Origin: Hyposmocoma kahamanoa
Lineage: Eukaryota > Arthropoda > Insecta > Lepidoptera > Cosmopterigidae
DNA: 64,000 bases
Direction: 5' to 3'
Assembly: GCF_003589595.1 (NCBI RefSeq)
Contig: NW_020654810.1
Location: forward strand, 12,627,638-12,691,637
Shown: in pieces, positions 12,101-27,100 of the stretch
How positions within the stretch are numbered: the stretch's first letter is position 1
How the letters are laid out: the number at the start of each line of letters is the position of its first letter
Notes under the pieces: model-generated
Databases searched by the model: none
The model's input: the letters and a program-made list of their open reading frames with translations, nothing else
Told to the model about the DNA's origin: nothing
Position numbers and translations under genes: made by a program

Positions 12101-15100
12101 TCGATTTAAAATAGTAAAATTACACCGAATAATGGTTGTTACATAAAAACGTGTCATGTTAACGTCGTTAAGCATATGTTACAGTTGTTATATAACAATT
12201 ATCACCATCACCACAGAAGGCAAATTACGCACACAGAATGAAACAGTAAGTAAGTTAATACACAGAGTTAGATTAGGTTAATAAGCCCATTTCCATCGAG
12301 TGTTAAGTTGGAGCGACATGAAATAACAATGAATGGCACAACGGTTAAAGCTTGATTAACGTGAATACATAAATGGAAAAAATTAAAACATACAAAAAAA
12401 AGTGTGAACCAATCACCGAATCTTGAACGAAAACAAAATGCAGGATTTGAACGAAACGGTTCATTCACAAACGAGACATAACAGTGGCAGGATCTGGATT
12501 ATAAGGCACGGGAGGAGGTCGGATAGGGCGAGGAGAAACAAAACAAAAACGCATTAGCAACGAATGAATTGACATTGGTTTGATGACAACTTACCCGTCG
12601 AGCTTTGCTCTGATATTTTAGGGCCTTCTTTGTGTCTTGTGTGGCAGTTTGGACATAGTCCACAGCGTGCTCTACATGATATTCAATGCGGTCGATCATT
12701 TCACCCTGCATCCATAGACTTCATTTAGACGTTTCATTAACACAATATTTTTCTACAGTATCGGTCTCGTTAGTATTTCAATTCAGTACGTTTTTGAAGA
12801 AGCGTAAAACGGGTTCGCTTATATAAACTAATTTGATAAAAATTAATAAGAGTGGTATTTGTGACCTGACTCTCGACGAGCATTGCCATGTCCATGAACA
12901 TGTCGTGTAGCTCGCGGATGGACGTCTCCAGCTTGATAATGTCGGCATGTCGCGCCTCTATGTCCGCCAGCGTCTGTTTGGCCTGCTGCGTCTCCATTAT
13001 GATCTGTAATGAACACCGAACATAATTTAGTAAATAATAATTATTATTAATAAATCTTTTAGTAAGACGTCTATAGCCTGTATTTTTTGAAGATGGAATA
13101 AAATGACAGTTCATTGCGCAAAAGTGTTGCTCGCTTGTCATTTTACTCCGTCTTCAAAGAAGGCAGACTATAGGGCCCACTTGTTAGTAATACAAAAAAT
13201 ACAAACTTCTATTGTTAATTAATAAAACAAAAATCATACGAGTCGCTCGAAGAGAATTAAAACTTGGAAGAAATGACGTACCAACGGTGAATTGAGCTTA
13301 GAAGCAAATATTTTTGGAACGCTGTTAGAACTTGAATCTCAAGTCTCAAGAGCAGTGATGCAGTCTTTTTGTGAGCAAACATCATGGATGCGCTGCAGTA
13401 CAGTAAAATCAAGTACTGCAAAAATAAAACGCCCCGTTATATTATCAAATAGTTCTCGTCTAAGTTGAACACTTTTTAACAGGTTCTACTTTAATCGGCC
13501 AAAGACCTTTGTTGCATTGCTGTTAACTGTCATGAGAAGGCGGAATTTGAACACACTTTCTTCATTAAATGTCAAAAAGGCTATTCAGAATAAATAGAGC
13601 GCACGAAAATGAGACCGATTCAAAGTATTATATATCGACAGCAATGAGTGACGCTATCTATTGCTCGTCTTCATTGGCCATATTACGCTTGTCATTCACA
13701 GCATTTTAAATTCACTTAACCCGTAATGTACAGTGCTATCGCTGTAATTAACAACTACGTGTCATCCTGCACGTGTGATGTAGAATAACATCAGTTCATT
13801 GCAACATTTTTGATTTGCATAGTGTGTTGTCATTGTGATTAAATATCATATTTGTTTAACAAAATAAACATATTTCAAAGTAATATTAATGATTTCGAGA
13901 GGCAATAAGACTTGGGGCGGCTTTTGTCCGTGTCTGTATTTTTTCATATTTGCAGTAAGTGTCGTACTGAATCTTCGGGTTGACGAAAGGAGCCTCCCGA
14001 CCTTACCACTCCTTTCCTGTACTTCTAGCGCACCCTAGGCAACAATCGGCGAGTACGTCACGCCGATTGGCAAATCCCTTCAGCACGATGGCAAGCATTA
14101 TAGTGTATGCCATCGATACGATAAAAAGAAGATTGAATCTTTACAATATTATACAATGTTAGCCGGTTTTGGCGAGCTGTGGAATGCACGGCAGTTTAAC
14201 TGTTTTAATGAAATACCCACTTATTGTTTTAGGTTAATTATTAATGTAGCTAAATTTTTAGTATGTAGAAATTATGTAGAAAGAAGATTAACTCTTTACA
14301 ATATTATACAGTGTTAGCCGGTTTTGGCGAGCTGTGGAATGCACGGCACGACGATTGATGCACTTCAGTGTAATAATTAGTTTAACTGTTTTAATAAAAT
14401 ACCCACTTATTGTTTTAGATTAATTATTAGTGTAGCTTAATTTTTTAGTATGTGGAAATTGCGTAGACAGAAGATTAAATCTTTACATTATTATACAGTG
14501 TTAGCCGGTTTTGGCGAACTGTGGAATGCACGGCACGACGATTGATGCGCTTCGATGTAATAATTAGTTTTAACTGTTTTAATGAAATACCCAACTATTG
14601 TTTTAGATTAATTATTAGTGGAGCTTAATTTTTTAGTATATAGAAATTATGTATCTGGTTAGAGACGAATTCACCAATATTGCGTCAAACCAGTTATGGT
14701 TTTTACAATACTGTATGTATTTGATATTGATATATTTATTGGAATGTGCGTTAAATAAATAAAAAATAGTTCACTATGAGATAATGGTATCTGTAAATGG
14801 ATCTCGAATTATAACAAATTATGGTATTAATTTGATAATAGAAGTAGTATAAGAAACTTACTCCCTGAGTGAACACGGCGGGATTAGGCTGTTCCAACAT
14901 CTCTTCAAGCTCATCGTCTGTGGTGGTGCGGCCAGTGATCTCAAGTTGCCGCTGTATCCTGCTTTTGCAACGATCTCGGTAGTCGGTCTGCGTGCGGTTG
15001 TATTCCGTCATTACTTCCACGAACTTACGAGACAATGTCGAGTGTTGTGTCTTTCTTATCCTGAGATCCGCTGACGATTTGTTCGAGTGTTCCTCCTGTT

Positions 15101-18100
15101 CGATGTTCTGCTCTATGTCTGTAAATTAATGATGTTATATATTAATTCAATATCGGATAACATGACTCGAAGATCGAGGAATATCTTGATGTAACACTAA
15201 CCGCATCATTACGAATACTATAGGTAGGTATGTGGTCTTAGTGAATATGTGTACATGCGATTTCCATGATCACTATGAATACTCGTATCTACATGTCATT
15301 TAAAAACTTTTGAAGAAAATATGTATTAATATTGTGAAAATCATTTTGTTTTTATACAAACTGGACGCGGCTAATCAAATCTTTTTTTATCTAAAGTTGT
15401 TCGTTATCATAAATGAAATCACCAACTGAAATATGATCGGACGTTTTTGTTAGATTCTGTATATAAAATTTAAAAAATTAAAAACAACATAGGCTAGCCA
15501 ATTTTATGTTACAGATTTAAGGATCCATTGAGGTGTTGATAAAGTAATTAATTATCTGTGGATATCCTCTATACTTTCAAGGGATAATTATCCTTCTTTT
15601 GTGGATAACCGACAATGTTGAATAGCTTCGCTCTGTTTCAAGCATCGCGTCGTCTTTATTTTACAATGTTGTTAATTAACGCTTTTGAAGCTAACATTTT
15701 TAAGATACGCTCAACAACAACGTTACAGTTGTTCAGACAGGAATGTCCAATGATATTATACTTGTAAACGTCACACAATATACCCGTGTCAATAATCCAT
15801 AAGTCTAAAAAGATCCTTTCTATTTATTGGCTTAGCAACGAGGCAACAAAGGCAACAATTGCCCACATTTATAAATATAAATTATTTTTATGTAATTTTT
15901 TTATCATAATACTTACGTTTTAATTTTCCTCTGACTTTGTTGGCAGTTTTCTTAATATCAGCCATGAGATCTTCTAATTCGTGCTTTGTTTCTGAAACAA
16001 AAAAGACATCATTTAGGAAACCGCCATTATCTGAAAGCGATAAATATAAATGGGTGGCTAGTTATGAATATATTCCGGCATAATAAATCACCCACACAAT
16101 GAGGTGTGCTAGAACTATCGATTGGCTTGGTCGCTATTCTACAGAGATTGATTTTAATGTTTCAGACAAATAAAATACTTCGGTTTCATAGAAAGACAAC
16201 TATTCTAAAATGCATACCAATATTGTACTATATCAAGCGTTTCTAAGAAACAAGCAAAATACATAATTTAAATATTCAAAATTCCCAGAAATGAGTGATC
16301 TCATTCCATAACACTGTTATGAAAATCAAATCGCTTGATTTAGTAATATGAAACCGTAATATTCTGTTTGACTATGTATCAAAAAAACATTCACAGCACA
16401 TTAAAATAAGCACATAGCAGAGTTTATACAAAATTAAGCTCGGCTAGGCCTCACATTCTATAAAACATCGAAGTGCACATCTAGATATAGCGAAAAAAAA
16501 AGAAAACACTATTTGGAAAAAAAACAAAAATTTATTTCAATCTACGACATGGAAACCTTAAGTAGCTAACATTTATCATAGCATAAGACTTAACGCTACG
16601 GAAACTTGAGTGGAAGCAATTTCTAGTGATTTAAAGTCGGAAAAAAATGGAAAATGTGTTTTAATAGTGTGGCGTAGATACCTACACAAGGATAGTAGGA
16701 GACAGTAGGAAGTCCAGTGTCGTGGTAATCGGCCGTTCCTTTCGGTACACAAGTAAGCCTTCCGATCCGTGTGCGTCTTAAAATTAAACAAAGTCTCAGC
16801 CTAGTCAGGTTATCAGGTATATTGTCATGCAGTGCGAGTCAAAATGGCGGGTATAAGTGGGAACTCTACAGAGTGAAATGGAAAAAGTTATTTGAAATAA
16901 AAAAATTAGAGTACTTTTCCACACAATTTCTTTGGTTTTTGTTTCCAACGTCGGTTTCCGCGAGCCATTCAACTGTGCCAGGCAATTAATTTCCCATTGT
17001 CCCTACATTTCGACTGACACCGTATTAAATGGGTGCTTGTATGAATGAACGTTAAATGATATTTGTTCAAAATCGGTTCGTTTTGTGTCCTCCAAAGTGC
17101 GTAATTCGGCTTTGTTCGAAAAGTAAAATATTTGAGCCAAAACATGTTTGTTCGCGTTAAATGTACTGTATTTTACTTACCAAGAATCTCCTCGTTATGT
17201 ACAGTGTAATCTTACCTTACAAAAAATAAACACATAATTCCATATTCAATTATATTCCACTTTCTTACCCCTGGAGGAAAAAAATCCTCAGCGTAATGTT
17301 CATGCTCAAGATATCGAAGCTTTGCTTTAAATCTTACACTTTAACCAAACAGTTTTTCAAATTAAACTGTAATTGCAAAATTAACGTCACTATTATAACT
17401 TTTGTAAAATATAGTTACATATCTTTTAAAGTAATTGACTCCGTGAAATAAGATTAGAATAATATCGATGCACATATCTGTTTTGTTTCACTAATAGAAG
17501 GGTCAGCAATAAGAAAAAAATATCGGCGCCCTAATTCTCGTTTATCGTGTTTCAATTAGGCATAACGAACAATATGAGATCTATCGTGACATCAGTAAAC
17601 AGGTAATCTGTTCGGCAAATAACAATTGGGGGCAAATGCGGGCAGTCGATAACAAACTTGGCTCAGTACCGGGTCTAAGTCAGTTTGCAGTCGCTGTATT
17701 GCCGAAACTTGGTAAAGAAGCTTAATGTTCCTTGTTACGTGCCAATTAAATGATGTCGCTACAAAGCTCTGATTTAGCCAATACACTTTGCTGTTGATAG
17801 AAAATAAGATTTTTGAAACTTAGCCCGTGCAACTAGCGCCCGGCTTGATATTATAAGAACCATAGTATCAACTACGGCACAGCGTTCGTCAATGATAACG
17901 TCGGGTTAAAGTAATACGCCGCGAATCACGCAGCTCGACGTATTTTTCGGCTTACAAAAAACTTATATTCATCTTCATTTAATTGATGTAACTCTCGAGA
18001 TTAGGTACGGTACCGTTAACTCATCATTGCAGATATTTTTAAATTGTACGTAATGGATACAAATCCACAAAGTATCAATTCCCAAATAACAAGATTTTTA

Positions 18101-21100
18101 GTGCGCTGGTGTTTTTTTTTAAGTGATGGATTTGATTAATAGAGCTTCTTCGGTGTGATTCGTTTCCAATCTGTGACACTTAACTTTGCAAAAATTGTTG
18201 ATTTGTCACATCTTACTTAAGGCTAATGCCATGGTGTAGCGTTAATTATGTATATCTGCATGTAAGGTATGAGATCAAATGATTGAAATACCTCAAATAA
18301 GTATTGTTTGCTGTGTATTAAAATATGAGAAATATCGCTAATTACCCAAGACATGCAAAAATAACAGCTTCTTGAAATACAACGTCGAAAAATTTTATTG
18401 TTTGAATAACATTATGCTGAAAATTACCATAAGGAGGGGTTTTGGGGTGAAGCCAATTTGCGTGAATTCCTCTTGTGAGTTCAGCCGGCAGGGTTTCGTA
18501 TTTTCGTTTTTATTTTAACAGTTCCAAAAGGCTAAATATATTAATAGAAGAAATTAAGACGTCACTATGATAATAGAGGAATACGCATAAACAATTAAAA
18601 ACAAGTACATAAAGTAACACGTCACAAGGTAGTTATTGCAGGCCTGACCTCAACTTCAGACAATTTTACAGATATTTCCTTGATATTACGACATGGAAAT
18701 TGCATTACCTTCGACAACGAAACTTTCAATGTTGCTGCTATTGGCGATAATTAGTTTAAAACAGAGGTTTTGATATTTATGCAGTCAGGACATGAGTACC
18801 TGCATTATGCCACACTAAGAGCGTGCATATCGATTGCTCGCCCGTTCCGTCGGATTTGGTACAACCCATTTGCGATTTGCATAAAGTATTTTCTGTGTGC
18901 GTACGCAAACGAGCGAATAAATTGTCAACGTTGTTGAATACAGCTGCAATCTATTTTAGTCGGATAAAATGTCTCTCAGAGTTTTCAGGCCAGACTATAG
19001 TTTTATTTCGCACAACAAAAGTTGTTTCCACCGCGCAATATTGAAACAAATAAAAACGGTCTTCGTCCGGTACACGGAGCACTGTTCTATCACGGAGTAT
19101 GAATCATTTTATAACTGAAGTATAGTAAATCTATTAACTTGTTGAATTTCCAGTAAGAAGTATAAATATTGAAATAGTGTTGGAAACTATCGCGTGCTGG
19201 AAACACTTAGATCTGTAAATAGGCACGGGGAGCGAGAGCGTGTGTCCCCTGTGGGGCATTATCACCCACATCTTGTGTTAAATTCTCGAAAGTTAACGGT
19301 GCTAGCGTATCGCTTTATGCTTATATTTCACAGTTTGCAACCTTCTCCGGCGATTATGAGAGTTTGTAACTTACAAAACTTAAGAAATTCTGTTTATTAA
19401 GTCTTTGAAGAATTTTCATTATAGGGTGTCAATGTTTGGTCATAATGTATTATAAGTTTTTAGAATTCTGCATATAACATGTTAATACATGTTTTAATTA
19501 CATACAAGCAATATAACATAACGCAGTGATAGGCCAGGACTTGGATAAATGTAACACTTTGAACCTTTTTTTCTTTAGAACATAATACACAACAATTGTG
19601 TATTCAAATGTAAGATTACTTACAAGGGATGTGGTTTGAGAGTTAAAGGTAAACCCCAACCGCGAATTTTAACCCTACTCACGTACCCAAGCGGAGTTTA
19701 CATTTGGAACAAAAGTACAGTTACCATCTGGAGAGGTACAGAGTGTCAATTATAGCACATTTGCAGAAAATTCAACTCTCTACATTCAATGCTAACTCTT
19801 ATACAACATTATCGGTTCTTTTAAGTCTCCTTCATTGTCCAGATACACATTTACTAAATTTAAAGTCGGGTCGTGTTCAGTGACAATATTGTGAGTTGAT
19901 ATTTCATCCAGTTAACAATTTCATACCTAATATACATACACACTTGGGCAAAAACGACATCCTTGCATTTGCTACGATCCTGACAAACATCTTTGGCCTC
20001 ATCAACTCTCGCCAATGTCTTCATACACGCTAGTCGGTTAAGGGTACTCTTGACCTGGCCGTTCTTTACGACGTTCTCAATTTGATCGTGGTAAGTTTGC
20101 CTTGGGCGGCCATTTACAAAATTACCATTAACCTTATATTTTAATCAGCCTTATATTCCTTCAAATGTTTCAACTTTAATTATGCACAAAGAGAAATTAA
20201 ACATCCTGCAAGTCAACACAGAAAGTAGGGTATGATTGAACCAAATTCGCCAGCTCGTTTAAAGACTGCATTCCTAATACTATTTTTATATGCAATGGCG
20301 AAGCGTGTTGACAAGTGGAGTCCAACCAACCATTATTAGTCCTACCACGTTTATAATAGACATAAATTTAAGTGTTCGTAACATTTTCTCTTCGGCACAT
20401 GACTATATAGCCGAAATAACTGATACCGCTCCTGCAGACTTTTAAACAACCAGTAGCAGTAAAGATTTATGCAACATCGATTAACCAAGTCCTCGGCAAA
20501 TAAAATTAAGAATGTAGAGAGAAAACAGACGCGCCAGAGGGAATTCTCTCTGTACAGTCGCTGACCAAGAGAGCAACAAATAAATCGTTGCTGGGGAAAG
20601 ACAATACCCGTTTTATCCGAGTTGCTACTGAAACAATAACAATTGAAAATATAAAAAGATACAATCGTGTTGACCTCTGTACGTGAATGAGCAAAAAATT
20701 AGCAGTGAAAATATTTTTTTAAATGTTATAATATTTGTATATAAACGTGGTGACAACAAAATTATATAAAAATTTAAAAATTTTGCCAAACCTTGTATGC
20801 TGTGTAGTCATCATTTAGGTGAAATACTCGTAGATAGCAAACGAATGAATAGGCCAAATTTGCGAACCGTGATTATATGAGCAATGTTTTAAGTGTGTAG
20901 GCAAAACGGTGTACAATTTGTGTAAAAAAGTAAAGCGTCCATAACCGTTATGCATTAAATTCCAAAAGCGTGTCTATAAATTAAATAACTTCTGTAAATT
21001 AAAAAGTAAACCACAGGCCACAAACTTAACTACTATAAAAATGAGACCAGTAAGTAATAGTAATCCACAAACTATGACAAACGTTATGTCACAATAATCA

Positions 21101-24100
21101 CGCGAGCGAACGATTAACGGCTATTTCTGTTGAGTGCGCTCTGTTCATATTTATTATCAAAGTTATTCCTTATTAATGATTTTATTTCGACGAACAAGTG
21201 ACAAACTTGTTCATGTGTAGCTTACGTTATCGATCCCTGTACGTTTAACGGAAGCGCTACACGTCGTAGCAAAATCTACGCTTTGCGTAGCAACCACACG
21301 TAGCGCGTAATAAATGGTTATTATCGGCAAAACTTAATTACAGGGAGCAATTGATAAATAGCTTTGCAAAAAAATATATCGTACTGGAATACTTTTTCAA
21401 AGTTAATTAATACTGTTTTCCTCTATTTCATTATCAAAACCGACATGAATGAGGATATTTTGAACAGTATAGTTACTTAAATGTACACTCGATCAATGTG
21501 AAGAGAAATCTTTAAAAATAATTGCCTGAAAGCCCGGATAAGAAAGTATTAAATTTTTTAAGAAAATCCTGCATTGTTTCTGTTCCTCGGTCATGTTCAA
21601 GTCGATCCCATTTTATTCCTTTAAAGGGAAATGTAATAGGTTTCATTGATTTTTTTAAACGAATCTATCAATTATATTGAATGGCGGGTACGAAGAAAAA
21701 TTGAAAGGGAGCGTTAGCGAGTAATGAATAATGATGGAATATTTGGTATGATGAGCGAGGCGGCCCACCGTCGAATCATGTTTACAGTACCTATCATCGT
21801 TCATTGAACACGTTTATTTCCTGAGAATTTCTGCTATTTATTACGACATCTCTATAATGTACGATTTTTGAGACATGTTTTACCTGACTTTATGATTTAT
21901 ACCGGTTACAGAATCATCGAGTAAGTGGATGACAGTGGATGACATCGAGTAACTGGCAAATAAAAAATAAAGATATTTCATATAATTATTAACACAAAGA
22001 TCGAACACCAAGAAAAAATTCCCTCGATCCGGCTAGATTCGAACCAACGTCTTCCAACAAACCATGTCAGGCGCTATGCTAACTAAGCCACGGAACGAAC
22101 TAGTGGACCTTACGAATTTCGTAACTTTGTTTTTGGTTTTCAACGACTTTTTTAAATTTCATTTATATTCCAAATTGTTACCTATTTAAATTAGTGCTTA
22201 TCTTACGAGAAATTTACTTGACTAACTATCGAATCGAAAAACCCTGAACAGAACTAATATTTAACATTTTATTAAACCAGATAAAATATAAATCCCAAAC
22301 ATTTTTCTTGAACTTGGCATTAAATTTTCTACGTTTAAGATTTTTATAACACAAACTTTCAACCTCAAGCAGTATCAGCACTTTACGAGAGTTCTAGTTC
22401 AAACTTTCTTTATTAAAAGCAAAAGAGGTTTAAAGAATGTTATTAATTCATTTTACTTGTATTTCATAACTATTGATTAAACTCTCGTGATGTTTCGTTA
22501 GTTACTGAAAATATGTAAGAATTTCGGTGGCAATAGATAATTTCGTGGAGGCGTAAGGAAAAAAGCCAGAAGTCAGGGAACGTTGGAGTTATCCGTGATA
22601 TTCGATATAAAATAAATTGAGCAACTTCCTTCCCGCGGGAAATCGTCAAAGATGTGTTCCGACGAGGCAAAGTACTTTTATTTCAAATCAAATGCCACAG
22701 TTCTTAGTTTTATACGTTCTAATTTAATCAGTGTGAGTGTTATTGGCGTAGGATCTATATAACATAGTACTAATCTGCTAGCCCCGAGAAGTTGGATAAT
22801 GAAGATATAAAAGGCTAATCCAAACTAATATTAAAAATGCGAAAGTAAATGATTGTTTCATTTTCGCGGCTTAATCAATTGAAAAATCTCATTAATCTCA
22901 GTACAGAGTACTGAAAAAACCGACCTCAAAAGTACTTGGAATTACATCGTAATTACCAAGTTTTATACAAATCGGTTCCCGGAAAGTGCGCAAACCCTCT
23001 TTCATCCCCTAGTTAGCCACTATACGGGCCTTGACACAGGAGATAATAAAAATCGGCTCTCACTACTCAAAGTATATTGAGAGAGAAAACGCTTTGAATT
23101 GGAGAATAGCAAAATCAACCATTAAAAAATTTGCTTCATAAAATTTAGGCGCTATTTATAAAAATGAATCTTCATGCATACATGGGACCCTCTTTCCAAC
23201 AAAAAAGTATCATGAAAATCGGTTCACAAATGCAAAACCAAATAGTCGAATTGAGAACCACCTCCTTTTTTGAAGTCGGTTAAAAAACTGATGAATTTTG
23301 GCATAGAGATAGATGGGACCCAGGAGAAAGATTTTTTTTAGGACCTTTTGCCTTATAAAAAAATTATAAACCTTAAAGGGGGTGAAAGTTTGTACACAAC
23401 AAATCATTTCTCAAATAGTACAGTATACTACTCGAAAAACTTATTCTACGCAGACGAAGTCGCTGGCACCAGCTAGTATTATAATATTGTTACATTATTT
23501 TATTATACATAGAACTGTCACGTAATATTCACAAACCCAATTAGCTCCAGCGGTGTAACCCACCACGCAGCGGATTTCTAATCACACACAAAATAGCGCA
23601 CACTAAGCACCGTGTTTTCACACGTCCAAAATGAGTGACCTTTGTCGGCGAGAAATAACAAGTAAAAAATTAAAATAGAAACGCATAGGTGCAGGCGAGA
23701 AAAATTATATTATTGACATGTAGCGTCTTAGTCGGTGTTTGTTTGAATTGAAACTTTACGAAAGTATAATATAAATAAATAGATTATATATATTTTGAAA
23801 TTAGCAGTTTGCTCCCTGTTTTCATTTTGAAGTTTAGTGAAGGTGGGAGTAGATATTGTAACATTTCTGAATAATAGCTTGGAAAGACAAATTTGTTTTG
23901 TTTTAAGTGCTTATGAAGTAACACAATTCTGTTCTTTTATTTAGTAGTAAGTATTGACCGGAAAAGTCCCAAATTTCAAAGTTTTCTGCGGCTGTTTGCT
24001 TAATTAAAGAATCCACTTTTACGTTTCTTCGCCACTTTAATAGTGTATTGACACAAACTATGCTCAATTACAAAAAAGAGTAAATGTATACGATTTTAAA

Positions 24101-27100
24101 ATGAAGTTTTTGTAAGCATAATTGCTAACAGGAATATTTTAAAGCCTGATTGTTGAATTTGGTTGTAAACCATCAGAAACTCAGAATCTTGAGAACTTAA
24201 ATACTAAAGAGAAGAGAGGTATTATGTACAAGAGTACTGTCAAATAAACCCCATCTTGTTGGCAGAGTTGTAGAACACTTATAAAGGTGGCAGAATCCAC
24301 TTCAAGTTCAAGTGAACAAACGAAGCCTTTTGTTACTGAGGATGAAAGTGTAGCAGTCTAAAACGTTATCGCTCTTGTTCAATATAATGGCGCGATGGCT
24401 TACTTGAAGCAATTCGGGTCGGGTCAATGGCTAATCGTGGCGCGATTGTAGAGGGGTCCGTGTGCTCCGACCGTCTACAGCGCTCTACTCCACTTTTGTG
24501 ATTTTTCTATCTCTCATCGGCAATGCCTAGTACATCATACGTTTATTGTCCATTAATTCTGTTAAAATAGGTCAAGGTCATTAATTATTCACAGATCATT
24601 AAATTTTATGTAACATTTAAAAGCTCGTATTATAAATGACTAGATTAATTTTCACGCTGCAGAAGAGCCTCTTGACAAATTGATAGCCGCTCTGCAGTTT
24701 AATTAAACTTTATGAACACAATGTTTGCATACTTAATTTGTTCTAAACAAACTTATTATTACCAAAGTTCTTTAAGCTAAGGCGTTTTATGTGAGTAATA
24801 TGTTAGTGGAAAGTGGTGGTTCGGTTATATGACGAGGGTATAAGAAAGGATAGGAGTATCGTCGCGCGGGCGGAAGTCCTCACCCGCTGGGCATTCGTTA
24901 ATTCGGACTAATCTTGCTTCACAATCGACGGCGAACAAAGCCGTAGCTCGTTATACGCAATATACCTACGAATATAAATCCTGACTGGAGTATAATAAAC
25001 GTGAACAGTTAAAATAACAGGCGACTTAAATCTCTATAAACATAGAAAGCGGAAACGTTTTAGACTATTTTAGTTTCAACGAACTAACATCGACGTGTAT
25101 TGTATAGTTTTTAAAATAAAGGAAGTTGCAAAGTTCGACTAACATGCACAAACATCAAGGAGGCATACAGACAGTTAGACAGTTCTCTGACAAACAAGTA
25201 AAGCCAGAGGTCGCATGCAGGGTGCCAAACAAGCGACACCAAAGTGCATAGTTGCAACATCGATAACACTAATTATTCCTTATTGTCGATAAGTCGCGAC
25301 AACCATAATCTAGGACACATAGCACCACTGAAGCTGAGTCATGGCGATGGCCGTGGAGAGTTCCGTACATGATCTCATAAATTCCCAAGTGTTCCAATGA
25401 AAGTAGACAGTCAAACGCCCCCACAGCTTGCGCGAATGTCACCGACTTCGCCCTTCAAATGATGCGTAGGCATTTAATTGATCTAAGTTGGACTTACCCA
25501 CGCCAGCTGCAACAATCTACGATATAACCGACCAGTATCAGAAATCAACAGCTACCTCCTACACAATACTGTAGTTTCGACATTAGAGACGTCTAAAGAT
25601 ATCTACAGAACAACAATCCGAAGACAGAAAGCCATACCGACGAGACAACCATACCAGCCTTAAAATCAGAGTATAACAACATTGACGATAGAACAGAAAC
25701 ATCAAGACAGACTGCAGCTACACTCAAGAGTAAACGTTATCATACAGCCGTGTGCGTCTATACTCATTCCGCAACCTACTGTTAAATTACAATACATTAT
25801 TAATATTCTTAGAAAAACAGTGCTTCAAAAAGACACTCCTCAGTGTAGCTTCAGTTTTAAGCTTAATTTTTAACACTTACTTTCATCTGATTGCGGCGCT
25901 GATAAAATGGCGCTGTGCTTCTTCTTCACCTCTTCGACGTTAGCCTGAATCTTGTCTATCATCTCTCGTATCTCTTCCACCTGGACAGAAGTATATTACA
26001 TATTAAATTTTCAGAAGTACAATTTTCTAATAAATATTTTAGCATTTAAAGAAACAGCATCCAGGGCATTTATGGTCATAAATCTGAAAGGTTTTCTTTA
26101 CTTTACGAGAACTTTTAAATAGACCGGAAGCTCGTTACTCGTGGCTTTAGTGCGGCCGGCCGTTTCATAATGAAAGCTATAGCATCTAGTTGTTAATTAC
26201 TAACGCTGAGCTCTTTAGTGCAGTTTGCCGTTTATCTCAGGCACGGTTCGCTACTGCCAGGTGCCGCACTAGAAGCGACACTGGCTCTTAACCAGACACT
26301 TCTCCGTATCTATTTCAGCCTGTACCTTATACAAAACTTTAGAATATAAATCTACACCTAAACCCTTCAAGGCTTCAAGCAAAGCCTTCTATAAATAGAT
26401 CAATCAAACTAAGGATTAGTTAACGAAAATCGACGATCAGAATTTCAATTTAAGACTAAATTTCCTTATAACCATTGGATTTTGCTTATCCCAGCTCGAA
26501 TAAAGTCCTATTGTCCTTTAAGAATTTACCGTTTATTTTACTAACGCAGGTTTTTGCAGAAAACGATTGCTATTTGTAGACCTTCATAATTGCCTGATAA
26601 TTTGTTTAGCCGATATCAAATTAAGCTAATTAAAACGGCAACTCCGGTTATAAATTCATATGTGATCAGGTACAGACAGCCTTCCATGCGACTGAAATCA
26701 GTTGGCTTTGTGATTTGCAGATAGGTGTGTAAACCAGTCGTGAAGCCGAATCTGGGTTAACTAATGTCAGATTGATCTATCTGACAAGAGACATCACCAT
26801 GAACTGCTAAATTATGCAGTTGTAGGCTGTAGCCCTGTGATTAGGCAACCAGTGGCGGGAGCAGGGAAGTACCACACAGCATTACGCCTGGTTTTAAGGT
26901 CACTGGCAAGAGTCCAACCTCAGAGTAAATGCCTCACAAATGCTTAGTTAAACGTGTTGGGCTCACCGAAACAAACAAACAATTTTTCTAATTACTCTGC
27001 ACTTATAAACTAAATGCTTTTCATACATTCACAACCGTTTACTATTTCAACGCTAACGTTATAGAATCCCTGTGATTCACAAATAATACGTCACGCATAT

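Larger units (their letters stand above)
15992..25880 (-). other. Syx1A intron 3
   Basis: 9.9 kb. Recognised contents are the tRNA-like SINE head at about 22021-22102 and the Helitron-like element at about 22890-23477. The rest is AT-rich sequence in which I see no gene or RNA that can be supported. Confidence 0.6.

Noticed and set aside
22021..22102. Functional tRNA gene
   Set aside because: A- and B-box-like motifs are present, but the acceptor stem does not pair; treated as a SINE head.
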